Assembly (NCBI RefSeq): GCF_947486615.1
Contig: NZ_CANKUD010000003.1
Location: 310,001 to 374,000, forward strand
DNA from: an uncultured Modestobacter sp.
Lineage (GTDB): Bacteria > Actinomycetota > Actinomycetes > Mycobacteriales > Geodermatophilaceae
Length of the DNA stretch: 64,000 nucleotides
Direction of reading: 5' to 3'
The notes beneath the pieces were generated by a model, which worked only from the letters and a program-made list of their open reading frames with translations, made no database searches and was not told the DNA's origin. A program made the position numbers and the translations under genes. This document shows, piece after piece, positions 32,062-39,737 of the stretch. Position 1 is the stretch's first letter; every line of letters begins with the position of its first letter.

Positions 32062-33291
32062 TCAGGCCGAGGGAGAGTAGACGGCCGCCGCGAACAGCGG
32101 TGACCGGGTCGCGGTGTCGGTGAGGAGGAACAGGAAGGGCCGGTCGACGGTGACCACCCGCCGGGGCGCGGCGGCCGAGGCCTCCATGGCGACGCCGGTC
32201 GCCGCCGCGGCCTCGGTGCCCTGCTCGTCGACGTCCAGGTACGTCTTCTGCACGACCTGGGAGATCTGCACGCCACCCGCGCCCAGGCCGGCGAAGTCAC
32301 CGGTGACCGGCAGTCCCAGCTCGCTGAGGGGCGCCAGCAGCTGGTGGGTCTGTTCCACGTGCAACCTCGGCAGCTGCACGCCGACGTCCGCGGCCTCGGC
32401 GGCGTCGAGCGCGGCCAGCGTGCCGGCGTCGACCGCGCACGGATCGGTGCCCTCGGGCGGGAGGACGGCGACCGCGGCGAGCGTGCCGTCTCGGTAGGGC
32501 AGCTCGACGGACTCCCAGCCGTCCACCGCCCGGGCGCGGCCGGACCCGCCGCTCATCATCTGCACGTCCCGCTCGCCGTCCGGCGTCGCGAACGGAGCCG
32601 GACGGGTGCCGGTGAACGGGGTGGCCCAGCGGGCCTTCAGGTGCACCGCGTTCGTCAGCACCGCCCGGGTGGCCGAGGAGAGCGGCTCGTCGAAGAGCTG
32701 CTCGATGACGCCACGGGTGTCCTCGGCGACGGTGCTGTTGATCCGGTCGGTGGCCCCCTGGGGATCGCCGGCGAAGTCCAGCGCCCGGACGTCAGCGGCG
32801 AACGCGGTGGCCAGGTCGTCGAGGTACGCCTGCTCGGGCTGCACGCCCAGCGCCGTCCACAGGTGGTTGCTCAGCTGCAGCGCGTCCGGGGCGTCCTCGT
32901 CGTCCAGGTCGCCGTCGTGCCGCAGGCCGTCGAGCGCGGCGGTGTGCTCGCGGGTCGCGGCCACCAGGTCCGGTGACCAGGCCGGCAGGTGCAGCACCTC
33001 GCCGAATGCGGCGGCGGTCTCCCCGCCCGTGGCCGGGTACAGCAGGCCGAGCGCCTCGGCGGCCGACGTCGGCGAGAGCAGCACGTCCTCCCCCGGCCGG
33101 CCGGGGCAGACCTCCCGCAGCAGGTCCACGCCGAAGGCGGTCTGCGCCGTGGCGACGTCCTGCGCGGTCAGCGCGCCGGCGGGCACCACCAGCGCTCCGC
33201 CCTCGTGCACCTGCGGGGTGGCGCCGGCGCTGCCGCACGCGGTGAGTGCCGTGGTCGCCGCGAGGGCCACCGTCAGTCGAGCTCGTCCCAT
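32062..33291 (-). CDS. Serpin-family lipoprotein protease inhibitor
   Basis: The 409-residue product opens with a lipoprotein signal MGRARLTVALAATTALTACGS (lipobox LTAC) and continues as a full serpin: FGVDLLREVCPGRPGEDVLLSPTSAAEALGLLYPATGGETAAA, LSNHLWTA, LTNAVHLKARWATPF, and the C-terminal signature VDRPFLFLLTDTATRSPLFAAAVYSP. The reactive-loop hinge reads GTEAAAATGVAMEAS, close to the inhibitory consensus, so it should still inhibit a serine protease. The loop after VAMEASAAAPRRVV holds the probable P1 site but cannot be assigned. Aggag lies seven bases before ATG 33,291. A parS-like site sits in the gene at 32,351-32,366. Confidence 0.9.
   Translation of the reverse strand: MGRARLTVALAATTALTACGSAGATPQVHEGGALVVPAGALTAQDVATAQTAFGVDLLREVCPGRPGEDVLLSPTSAAEALGLLYPATGGETAAAFGEVLHLPAWSPDLVAATREHTAALDGLRHDGDLDDEDAPDALQLSNHLWTALGVQPEQAYLDDLATAFAADVRALDFAGDPQGATDRINSTVAEDTRGVIEQLFDEPLSSATRAVLTNAVHLKARWATPFTGTRPAPFATPDGERDVQMMSGGSGRARAVDGWESVELPYRDGTLAAVAVLPPEGTDPCAVDAGTLAALDAAEAADVGVQLPRLHVEQTHQLLAPLSELGLPVTGDFAGLGAGGVQISQVVQKTYLDVDEQGTEAAAATGVAMEASAAAPRRVVTVDRPFLFLLTDTATRSPLFAAAVYSPSA
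32351..32366. other. parS-like site 2 (inside serpin gene)
   Basis: TGTTCCACGTGCAACC matches 14 of 16 positions of the parS consensus and is identical to parS-like site 1 over its first 15 bases. On the coding strand it encodes LHVEQ using ttg and gaa, codons unlike the gene's usual ctg and gag. Confidence 0.45.
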
Positions 33292-33433
33292 CGCGCGTCT
33301 CCTCTCCCTCACCCCTCTCACGCGCCGAGCAGGCCCCCAGCCCCACACGCCGCCGCGGTTCAGCCGCACGGACGGTGGGCAGGGCCTCCGGGACGACCAG
33401 GCGAGCGCCGACGACGACGGGACGAGGACGACG

Positions 33434-34789
33434 ATGCAGGTGACCTTCGTGGTGCTGGGCGGGTCCGGTGACCTGACCGGCCGGCTGCTGCTGCCCGGGC
33501 TGGCCGAGCTCTTCGGCGCCGACTGCCTGACCGACGACGTCACGCTGCTGGCGGTCAGCCGCGAGGACTGGACCGACGACGAGTACCGCGACTGGGCCCG
33601 CGAGCGGCTGGCCGAGCACGCCGGCCACGTGCCCGAGGCCGCCCGCGACCGGCTGGTCGAGCGGCTGGGGTACCAGCAGGGCGACGTGACCACCCCCGAG
33701 GACCTGCGGACGGCACTGGGCCGCGCGCCGGGCCGGCCGGTCGTCTACCTGGCGCTGCCGAACACCGTCTTCCTGCCCACCCTCGAGGCGATGACCGAGG
33801 TGGACCTGCCCGAGGGGACGACGATCGCGGTGGAGAAGCCGTTCGGCCGCGACGAGGCCGACGCCCGCCGGCTCAACGCCGTGCTGCACCGGCTGGTGCC
33901 GGAGGAGCGGGTGTTCCGCACCGACCACTTCCTGGCCATGCAGACCGTGCTGAACCTGCTCGGGCTGCGGTTCGCCAACCGGCTGTTCGAGCCGGTCTGG
34001 AACGCCGGGCACGTCGACCGGGTGGACATCGTCTTCGACGAGACCCTGGGCCTGGAGGGCCGGGCCGGCTACTACGACACCGCCGGCGCGCTGCGGGACA
34101 TGCTGCAGAACCACCTGCTGCAGCAACTGGCGCTGATCGCGATGGAGCCCCCGAACGCCATCGACGGCCCGAGCCTGGCCGCGCGCAAGGCCGACGTGCT
34201 GCGCGCGGTGCAGCCCCCGGTGGACATGGCCCGGGACACCGTGCGCGCCCGCTACACCGCAGGCACGGTGGCCGGTCGCGACCTGCCCGACTACACCAGC
34301 GAGGACGGCGTCGACCCGGCGCGGCAGACCGAGACCTACGCCGAGTACACGGTGACGATCGACAACTGGCGGTGGGCCGGGGTGCCGTTCCGGCTGCGCA
34401 CCGGCAAGGCGCTGGGCGAGGGCCGGCAGGAGATCGCCGTCCACTTCAAGCCGGTGCCGCACCAGGCGTTCGGCCGTCGCGGCGACGCCGAGCCCGACGT
34501 GCTGCGGATGAGCTTCGACCCCGACCACATCAGCCTGGGGATCAACCTCAACGGCGCCGACGACCCGTTCGAGCTGGAGCGGCGCGCCCTGGAGATCGAC
34601 CTGCCGGCTCCGCCGCTGTCGGCCTACGGGCTGCTGCTGCAGGAGATGCTGACCGGCCGGCAGGCGCTGTCGATCAGCGACGTGGAGGCCGAGCAGTCCT
34701 GGCGGATCGTGGAGCCGATCCTCACCGCCTGGTCGGCCGGCGAGGTGCCGCTGCGGGAGTACCCGGCGGGTTCGCCCGGTCCCGGCTGA
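33434..34789 (+). CDS. Glucose-6-phosphate dehydrogenase homologue with altered active site
   Basis: The 451-residue protein is a clear homologue of glucose-6-phosphate dehydrogenase: GGSGDLTGRLLLPGL near the start, VEKPFGRDEADA (about 133-145), and DETLGLEGRAGYYDTAGALRDMLQNHLLQQLALIAMEPP. Two key elements differ. The substrate motif usually written RIDHYLGKE reads RTDHFLAMQ, so the Gly-Lys-Glu is Ala-Met-Gln, and the N-terminal lysine of GDLxKRK is missing (GDLTGRL). Both lysines contact substrate in classic enzymes. It may be inactive, may use another sugar phosphate, or may have a regulatory role. It is also about 40-50 residues shorter than typical. ATG 33,434 is preceded by a weak ribosome site. 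Confidence 0.85.
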   Translation: MQVTFVVLGGSGDLTGRLLLPGLAELFGADCLTDDVTLLAVSREDWTDDEYRDWARERLAEHAGHVPEAARDRLVERLGYQQGDVTTPEDLRTALGRAPGRPVVYLALPNTVFLPTLEAMTEVDLPEGTTIAVEKPFGRDEADARRLNAVLHRLVPEERVFRTDHFLAMQTVLNLLGLRFANRLFEPVWNAGHVDRVDIVFDETLGLEGRAGYYDTAGALRDMLQNHLLQQLALIAMEPPNAIDGPSLAARKADVLRAVQPPVDMARDTVRARYTAGTVAGRDLPDYTSEDGVDPARQTETYAEYTVTIDNWRWAGVPFRLRTGKALGEGRQEIAVHFKPVPHQAFGRRGDAEPDVLRMSFDPDHISLGINLNGADDPFELERRALEIDLPAPPLSAYGLLLQEMLTGRQALSISDVEAEQSWRIVEPILTAWSAGEVPLREYPAGSPGPG

Positions 34790-34801
34790 GTGGCGGTGCC
34801 G

Positions 34802-35380
34802 TCATCCCACCCGCGCCGGACCGGCTGACGGCAGGCAGTCGCAGGCTCCGGCCCGGTGCCGCCGCCCACCGAGGAGCGCGCGGCCGCCCGCGAGGAGGGC
34901 CGCGGCGCCCAGGACGAGCGCCATCGTCGCCGTGCCGCCCCCGGCGACGACCCGGCCCAGCCACGGCACGACGAGGACGCTGCGCCCGAAACGGGCGTCC
35001 TCCCGCCGCACCTGCCAGGGGTCGGCGGTGGCGTTCGCGTCGCCCCGCGTCGTGAGGTAGCGCTGACCGTCCTGGGTGCCCAGCGAGACGACCCGGTGCA
35101 GGACGGCCCGGTCACCCGCCACCTGGAACGGCGCCGGCGGCCGGAAGGCGATCACGTCGCCGGGGACGACGTCCTGCCCGGCGACCGGCACGGTGAGCAC
35201 GAGCGAGCCCACCGGGGCGTACGGGCTCATCGAGCCGGTCAGCACGGGCACGAAGCGCGCGCCCTGGACGTGCGCCGCGGCCAGGGCGGCGGTGGAGACC
35301 ACGAGCAGCGCCAGCACGGCCGCCGAGACGACCCGGCGGAGGAGTCCTCGCCGGCGGGGAGCACGGTGGGCACCGCTCAC
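34802..35380 (-). CDS. SipW-like (ER-type) signal peptidase I
   Basis: This 192-residue protein has an N-terminal membrane anchor (VVSAAVLALLVVSTAALAAAHV, about 17-38), the catalytic serine motif VLTGSMSPYAPVGSLVLTVPV (about 47-67), and DVIAFRPP then VLHRVVSLG, where His replaces the Lys of bacterial Lep-type peptidases, as in SipW and eukaryotic SPase. A second membrane segment follows near the end (GGGTATMALVLGAAALLAGG). SipW-type peptidases process TasA/CalY-like substrates. GTG 35,380 overlaps the stop of the upstream secreted-protein gene by a GTGA junction, and two such secreted proteins are encoded upstream on the same strand. Confidence 0.88.
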   Translation of the reverse strand: MSGAHRAPRRRGLLRRVVSAAVLALLVVSTAALAAAHVQGARFVPVLTGSMSPYAPVGSLVLTVPVAGQDVVPGDVIAFRPPAPFQVAGDRAVLHRVVSLGTQDGQRYLTTRGDANATADPWQVRREDARFGRSVLVVPWLGRVVAGGGTATMALVLGAAALLAGGRALLGGRRHRAGACDCLPSAGPARVG

Positions 35381-36012
35381 GACGTGGTCCGGTCCCCGGC
35401 CGGCCGGGGGACGACGTCTGCGGCGGTGAGCGTGACGGTGTTCAGCACGCCGGTGACGCTGGCCTTGAGGTGCACCCGCCCGGCGACCGGCAGCAGCGCC
35501 TCCGTGCTGTGGCCGCCGGTCGAGGTACCGAGCACCATCGCCAGCCCGATCTGCGTCGCCGTCCCCGGGCAGGCGCCGGTCGTGGTGTTCCACGGCTGGG
35601 AGCACACCGCCGCCGGGCTGACCCCGACCAGGGTCCCGGCGGTGACGGTCAGGGAGAGCCGGGCCGGCACCGTGGAGGCGTTGACCAGGTCGACGTAGCC
35701 GGTCGCGGCGGTCGCCAGGCCGGTGATGGACCAGCTGGCACCGTTCGCCGCGACCGCGCCCCGCCCGGCCACCGCGGCGAACCGGCTGCCCACCTGAGCC
35801 ATCGTCAGCGACCCGGACACCACGGACGCGCCGGCCTGCCAGGCGGCGCGGGCCGGGGTGGTGGTGCCGCCGATCATCGCGGCGACCACCAGCACGGCGA
35901 GCACGGTCCACGCGGCCCGAGCGGGCCGGTCACGCGGTACCGCCGCCCGCGGCGGCCGCCCTCCCCGCGGAGGACGGCCGCCCGGGCGGCATCTGCAGGA
36001 CTGCGCGGTCAT
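35377..36012 (-). CDS. Secreted SipW-substrate-like protein
   Basis: The 211-residue product has an Arg/Pro-rich N-terminus and then AAWTVLAVLVVAAMIGGTTTPARAAWQAGASVVSGSLT, a SipW-class signal with the Ala-Trp motif at the cleavage end. The mature part is Thr/Ser/Val/Ala-rich with only two cysteines (AAVCSQPWNTTTGACPG), suggesting one disulfide and a beta-sandwich fold, as in TasA-like matrix or pilin-like proteins. It lies 10 nt downstream of the TasA-like gene and overlaps the SipW gene by 4 nt. The function is inferred only as an exported surface or matrix protein. Confidence 0.75.
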   Translation of the reverse strand: MTAQSCRCRPGGRPPRGGRPPRAAVPRDRPARAAWTVLAVLVVAAMIGGTTTPARAAWQAGASVVSGSLTMAQVGSRFAAVAGRGAVAANGASWSITGLATAATGYVDLVNASTVPARLSLTVTAGTLVGVSPAAVCSQPWNTTTGACPGTATQIGLAMVLGTSTGGHSTEALLPVAGRVHLKASVTGVLNTVTLTAADVVPRPAGDRTTS

Positions 36013-36022
36013 CGACCGGCAC

Positions 36023-36664
36023 TCAGCCGGACGTGCGGTCGTTGCCGCCGACCAGGGTGTTGTTCACCGCGATCGTCACCTTGCCGGCCCTCCCCTGCAG
36101 GCTGGAGGGCGCGTTCGAGGCGAACGTGAACGTGTAGCGCACGTGCTGGGCCGCCGCGGCGCCGGTGGCGATGCTCCCGTGCGTGAGGACGACGGGCGCG
36201 TTCAGCGCCGAGGCGCCGGACACCAGGCTGGTGCCCTGCACGCCACCGCAGATGCTGGCCCCCGCCACCGTCGTCCACGGGACCGAGCAGGTGACCGCGT
36301 CGACCGAGAGGTACCCCGCCAGGTCGCCGGTGGCGCTCACCGTCCCGGTGTAGGTGTGGACCTGGGTCCCGTCGTTGCGGACGTCGACGTACCGGTGGAA
36401 GTAGTCGTTGGGCAGCAGGTTGGCCACCGCCGCGCTGAACGCCCCTCCGTTGGCGTCCAGCAGGGTGGTCTCCCCGCTGCTGGCCGTGAGGTCACCCGAG
36501 TCGACCTTGGCCGTGGCGTCCCAGCTGGAGAGCGCGCCGGTGCTGACCAGCGCAGCCCCACCGGCGGCGAGCGCGAGCGCGGTCACCCGGCGGGCGCGTG
36601 GGCGCCGGGGCGGGCAGGTGCCGCAGTGGTGGGCGCCGGAGGCCCGGTGGCGGCGGTGTGGCAT
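36023..36664 (-). CDS. TasA/CalY-like exported protein
   Basis: This 213-residue protein starts MPHRRHRASGAHHCGTCPPRRPRARRVTALALAAGGAALVSTGALSSWDATAKVDSGDLTASSG. The basic region, hydrophobic core and SSWDATAKVDSGDLT end are typical of SipW-processed, alternate-signal exported proteins such as TasA/CalY and related actinobacterial families. The rest is a Val/Thr/Ser-rich beta protein with a paired disulfide region (VTCSVPWTTVAGASICGG). It heads a three-gene operon with a second such protein and the SipW-like peptidase. Fibre formation is suggested by family, not shown. Confidence 0.78.
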   Translation of the reverse strand: MPHRRHRASGAHHCGTCPPRRPRARRVTALALAAGGAALVSTGALSSWDATAKVDSGDLTASSGETTLLDANGGAFSAAVANLLPNDYFHRYVDVRNDGTQVHTYTGTVSATGDLAGYLSVDAVTCSVPWTTVAGASICGGVQGTSLVSGASALNAPVVLTHGSIATGAAAAQHVRYTFTFASNAPSSLQGRAGKVTIAVNNTLVGGNDRTSG

Positions 36665-36749
36665 GGCAGAACTCCGTTTCTTCGAGGCACCCGATCCGTG
36701 GGTGCCGTGGACCGGGACGCCGTCGCCCCGGGTGTCGGTGTGCACCGGC

Positions 36750-36776
36750 GCCGGCGGAGGGCGCGCCCCCGCCGGC
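36750..36776 (-). terminator. Hairpin after the chemoreceptor gene
   Basis: gccggcgg (36,750-36,757) and ccgccggc (36,769-36,776) flank an inner palindrome gggcgcgccc, giving a long near-continuous stem just after the stop at 36,780. It separates the chemoreceptor gene from the TasA-like operon downstream. Confidence 0.55.
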
Positions 36777-36779
36777 TGG

Positions 36780-38333
36780 TCAGCCGCGGAAGGCCGAGGC
36801 CATCCGGGCCTGCTCCTCCAGCACCTCGCCCATCCGGGCCTGGACGGCGTCGAGCTGGCCGATGATCTCGCTGGTGGTGTGGATGCCCTCCGCGACGGCC
36901 TTGCTGCTGGCCTGGATGCCGGCGATCTGGTCGGAGACCTTCTGGGTGGCGTCGGCGGTCTCCCGGGCCAGGTCCTTGACCTCGCTGGCCACGACGGCGA
37001 AGCCCTTGCCCAGCTCGCCGGCGCGGGCGGCCTCGATGGTGGCGTTGAGGGCCAGCAGGTTGGTCTGGTCGGCGATGCCGGAGATGATCCGGATGACCTC
37101 CCCGACCGCGGCCGAGGCCTCGTCGAGGGCCTCGACCTCACCGGTCATGGTGGAGGCCTGGCTGACCGCGTTCTCGGCGACCCGGCCGGCGTCACCGGCG
37201 GCCTCGCGCAGCCGGGACACGGTGTCCAGCAGTTCGCGGGCGTTGTCGGCGGACTCCTCGGTGCGGCGCAGCACGTCCAGCCGCTGGGAGACCAGCTGCT
37301 GGACGTTGCGCAGCGCGGAGCGGCGGGACTCGGACAGCTCGATGGTGGTGGTGACGAAGAAGTCCATCGTGCCGATCACCCGCCCGCCCACCATCAGCGG
37401 GAAGCAGACGCCGGACTTCACCCCGGCGCGCTGGGCGGCCGGTGCGCGCACGCAGTCGGTCATCTCGCCGATGTCGCGGACGAAGAACAGGTCCCGGGAC
37501 CGCCACGCGCGGCCGGAGACGCCCACCCCCTCGGCGAAGGAGGCGGCCAGGGTGACCTTCCGGAACTCCTCACCCGCGGAGCCGGACTCCTGCTGGAAGC
37601 GCAGCACGTTCGCGGTCTCGTCCAGGGCCCAGTAGGAGCCGTAGGCCCAGCCGAAGGCCTCCCGCACGGTCTCCAGCGCGATCCGCAGCGCCGACGCCTG
37701 GTCGTTGGCGGCACCGATCTCGGTGACCACGCTGGTCACCGCCTCGCGGTCGTCGAGGGTCTCCTGCAGCTCCGCCTTCGCCAGCGCGGCGCGACGGGCG
37801 TGCGAGAGCAGCCGGCCCAGGGAGTCCCACTTGCCCTGCCGGGCGCCGGTGAACGGCAGCTCTCCCCGGTCGTAGTACTCGTACAGCGCCGTGACGACAC
37901 CCTTCTCCACCAGCGGGAGGACGCAGCCGTGCGTGGCGCCGACCGACAGCGCACCGGCCCAGCGCGCGCAGGTCGCCCGGTCGCTGTCCAGGCCGACCAG
38001 GACGGCGGTCTTCGTGCGGATCGCCTGACCGCCGTACCCGTCGCCGGGCGCGACGGTCTCCAGCCGGCCCGCCGGGGAGGCCGCGATCGCCTCGGCCAGC
38101 TCACCGGCCTGGCCCACCAGCCGGAACGGGCCGTCGGGATCGGGCAGCCACACCGCCCCGTAGGAGAGCCCCAGCTCGTCGACGAGGGTGGCCACGATGG
38201 CGCGGTGCGCGTCGAGGGGGCTGCTCACCCCGCGGTCGAGGACGGCGATCACCTGCTCGACGGACTCGACGTCCCGTGGCTCCGGCCCGACGGGCGCCGC
38301 GGTGCTCGATCCGGTCCGCCGCCAGGCCGCCAT
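36780..38333 (-). CDS. Soluble GAF-domain methyl-accepting chemotaxis-type signal transducer
   Basis: The 517-residue protein has two GAF-like sensor domains (about 40-180: [24 protein letters not shown]; about 195-330: [32 protein letters not shown]) and an MCP signalling hairpin with the invariant tip [37 protein letters not shown] (about 430-467). There is no transmembrane segment, so it senses something cytosolic. It lacks a HAMP domain. ATG 38,333 has ggaggg five bases upstream. The upstream region has two TTCTAGAA palindromes 20 bp apart. No chemotaxis kinase gene lies nearby, so its partner may be encoded elsewhere. Confidence 0.9.
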   Translation of the reverse strand: MAAWRRTGSSTAAPVGPEPRDVESVEQVIAVLDRGVSSPLDAHRAIVATLVDELGLSYGAVWLPDPDGPFRLVGQAGELAEAIAASPAGRLETVAPGDGYGGQAIRTKTAVLVGLDSDRATCARWAGALSVGATHGCVLPLVEKGVVTALYEYYDRGELPFTGARQGKWDSLGRLLSHARRAALAKAELQETLDDREAVTSVVTEIGAANDQASALRIALETVREAFGWAYGSYWALDETANVLRFQQESGSAGEEFRKVTLAASFAEGVGVSGRAWRSRDLFFVRDIGEMTDCVRAPAAQRAGVKSGVCFPLMVGGRVIGTMDFFVTTTIELSESRRSALRNVQQLVSQRLDVLRRTEESADNARELLDTVSRLREAAGDAGRVAENAVSQASTMTGEVEALDEASAAVGEVIRIISGIADQTNLLALNATIEAARAGELGKGFAVVASEVKDLARETADATQKVSDQIAGIQASSKAVAEGIHTTSEIIGQLDAVQARMGEVLEEQARMASAFRG

Positions 38334-38349
38334 GTTGACCCTCCGCCTC

Positions 38350-38379
38350 TTCTAGAAGCTCACCGTGAGTTCTAGAAGC
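38350..38379. promoter_or_regulatory. Two TTCTAGAAGC repeats upstream of the chemoreceptor gene
   Basis: ttctagaagc occurs at 38,350-38,359 and at 38,370-38,379, exactly 20 bp (about two helical turns) apart, with the near-palindrome ctcaccgtgag between them. Each contains the 8-bp palindrome TTCTAGAA, rare in this GC-rich DNA. It lies 17-46 bp upstream of the start at 38,333 and may bind a dimeric regulator. Confidence 0.5.
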
Positions 38380-38467
38380 ATGAATCGGCGGGGCGCAACG
38401 AACCTTGAGCCGAACGCACCGATGTGCCCCCGCGCCACCGCCGGCCGAACGCGACGCCGTCCAGGGG

Positions 38468-38752
38468 CTACAGGAGCGGGGCCAGGCGCAGCTGCAGTGC
38501 CGCCGGGAGGAGGGACAGCCGGTCGGCGGGAGAGCCATCACCCCGGACGAGCTCTGCGAGCGTGGCGATCGGCAACCGCTCGCCGAGCACGACGAAGCCG
38601 TCCTCGATCCCCTGCTGGTCGTCCAGCGCCACCGCGTCGCCGAGGACGGCGAGCACCGGGTCGCCCGTCGGCGGCAGGTCGTCGCCCCAGAGGTCGACGA
38701 GCCCGGCGCGGACGCGCGCAGGCCTCCTGGTGTCCCGTTCCCGCTGACCCAT
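38468..38752 (-). CDS. Small hypothetical protein
   Basis: A 94-residue reading frame from ATG 38,752 gives MGQRERDTRRPARVRAGLVDLWGDDLPPTGDPVLAVLGDAVALDDQQGIEDGFVVLGERLPIATLAELVRG, with an ordered, mixed composition unlike a shadow frame. A GGGGGTGG ribosome-like site is upstream. No family is recognised. It lies between the chemoreceptor and a divergent LuxR-type regulator gene with a 175-nt shared upstream region in which nothing definite was seen. Regulation by the LuxR-type protein is possible but not shown. Confidence 0.5.
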   Translation of the reverse strand: MGQRERDTRRPARVRAGLVDLWGDDLPPTGDPVLAVLGDAVALDDQQGIEDGFVVLGERLPIATLAELVRGDGSPADRLSLLPAALQLRLAPLL

Positions 38753-38927
38753 GCCACCCCCGTCCGCACCGCCACGAGCGACCGTCGCCACCCCCGGCGT
38801 GCAACCTAGGCCACCGAGCGTCTGCTTGGGTTCCGAAACGATTACGAGTCGCGGTGGCCCGAGCGGACCACCCGCCCCTCGAGCCCCGGCGCACCCGGGC
38901 GCCACACCCGGACCAGTGGGAGGAGGA

Positions 38928-39419
38928 ATGATCGTCCGCGCTGGGCGCTTCCGATCATGGCCCGGCCACGCCGGCCGCACGGGGACGTGCGAGAGACACC
39001 TGCACGAGGGGGACGAGCGCACCGTGGACCGATCGGTCGATCCCGGCGCGCTGCCGACCTGGCCCGACCTCCTGGCCGTGATCGCGCGGGGCGAGCAGCG
39101 CCTGGTCCTTGAGACCCCGTCCGGCGAGCGCGCCGTGCTGCTGGCCGAGTCCGAGCTGCTGGCCCTGGAGGCCGCCGTGCGGGCGGCCGGCGGACACCCG
39201 GACCAGGAACCCCGGCTGACCGCCCGGGAGACGCAGGTGCTGGAGCTGGTCGCCGGCGGCCGCACCGGTGCCGACATCGCCGAGGAGCTCGGGCTGGCCA
39301 CCAACACCGTGGCGCAGCACCTGGTCGCCGTCCGCCGGAAGTTCAACGTCCAGAGCAGCGCGGCCGCCGTCGCGGCAGCACGCCGGGCGGGGCTCCTGCC
39401 GACACCGCAGGACCGCTGA
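38928..39419 (+). CDS. LuxR-type helix-turn-helix regulator
   Basis: The 163-residue protein ends with a LuxR-type HTH: LTARETQVLELVAGGRTGADIAEELGLATNTVAQHLVAVRRKFNVQSSAAAVAAARRAGLL (about 95-155). The N-terminal part (LPTWPDLLAVIARGEQRLVLETPSGERAVLLAESELLALEAAV) has no receiver domain. ATG 38,928 has aggagg very close by; GTG 39,024 would give a 131-residue product. It is divergent from the small hypothetical gene and convergent with the TetR-remnant frame. The signal is unknown. Confidence 0.8.
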   Translation: MIVRAGRFRSWPGHAGRTGTCERHLHEGDERTVDRSVDPGALPTWPDLLAVIARGEQRLVLETPSGERAVLLAESELLALEAAVRAAGGHPDQEPRLTARETQVLELVAGGRTGADIAEELGLATNTVAQHLVAVRRKFNVQSSAAAVAAARRAGLLPTPQDR

Positions 39420-39421
39420 CC

Positions 39422-39658
39422 TCAGGGCGACGCGTCCAGCACCAGCATCCGGGTGATCACCTGGCACCAGGCCTCCTGAACCTCGGCCGACCGGTCGGCG
39501 ACCAGCTCCGTGAGGCTGGTCAGCGCGCCGCAGCCCTCGGTGACGATGGCGGTGAAGGCCAGCCGGAAGACCAGCTGCCCGATCTCGTCCAGGTCGAGGC
39601 CGGCATCGATCAACGGCTGGACCACCCACTGCTGCTCGGCTCGAGGACGCAACTCCAC
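39422..39658 (-). pseudogene. Probable TetR C-terminal remnant
   Basis: A 78-residue frame, starting at GTG 39,658, reads WVVQPLIDAGLDLDEIGQLVFRLAFTAIVTEGCGALTSLTELVADRSAEVQEAW, which looks like the ligand-binding C-terminal half of a TetR-family regulator without a helix-turn-helix. The frame stays open a little upstream but no DNA-binding motif is found before the preceding dapA-like gene's upstream region. It may be a decayed regulator, or a small protein of its own. The stop lies 3 nt from the end of the LuxR gene. Confidence 0.45.
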
Positions 39659-39737
39659 GTCGGGTGTTCGCCCGGACCCACCCCGCCGGATGCACCCCGC
39701 AGCGTGACCTGAGCCACTGACCGGCTACGGTCCGGCC

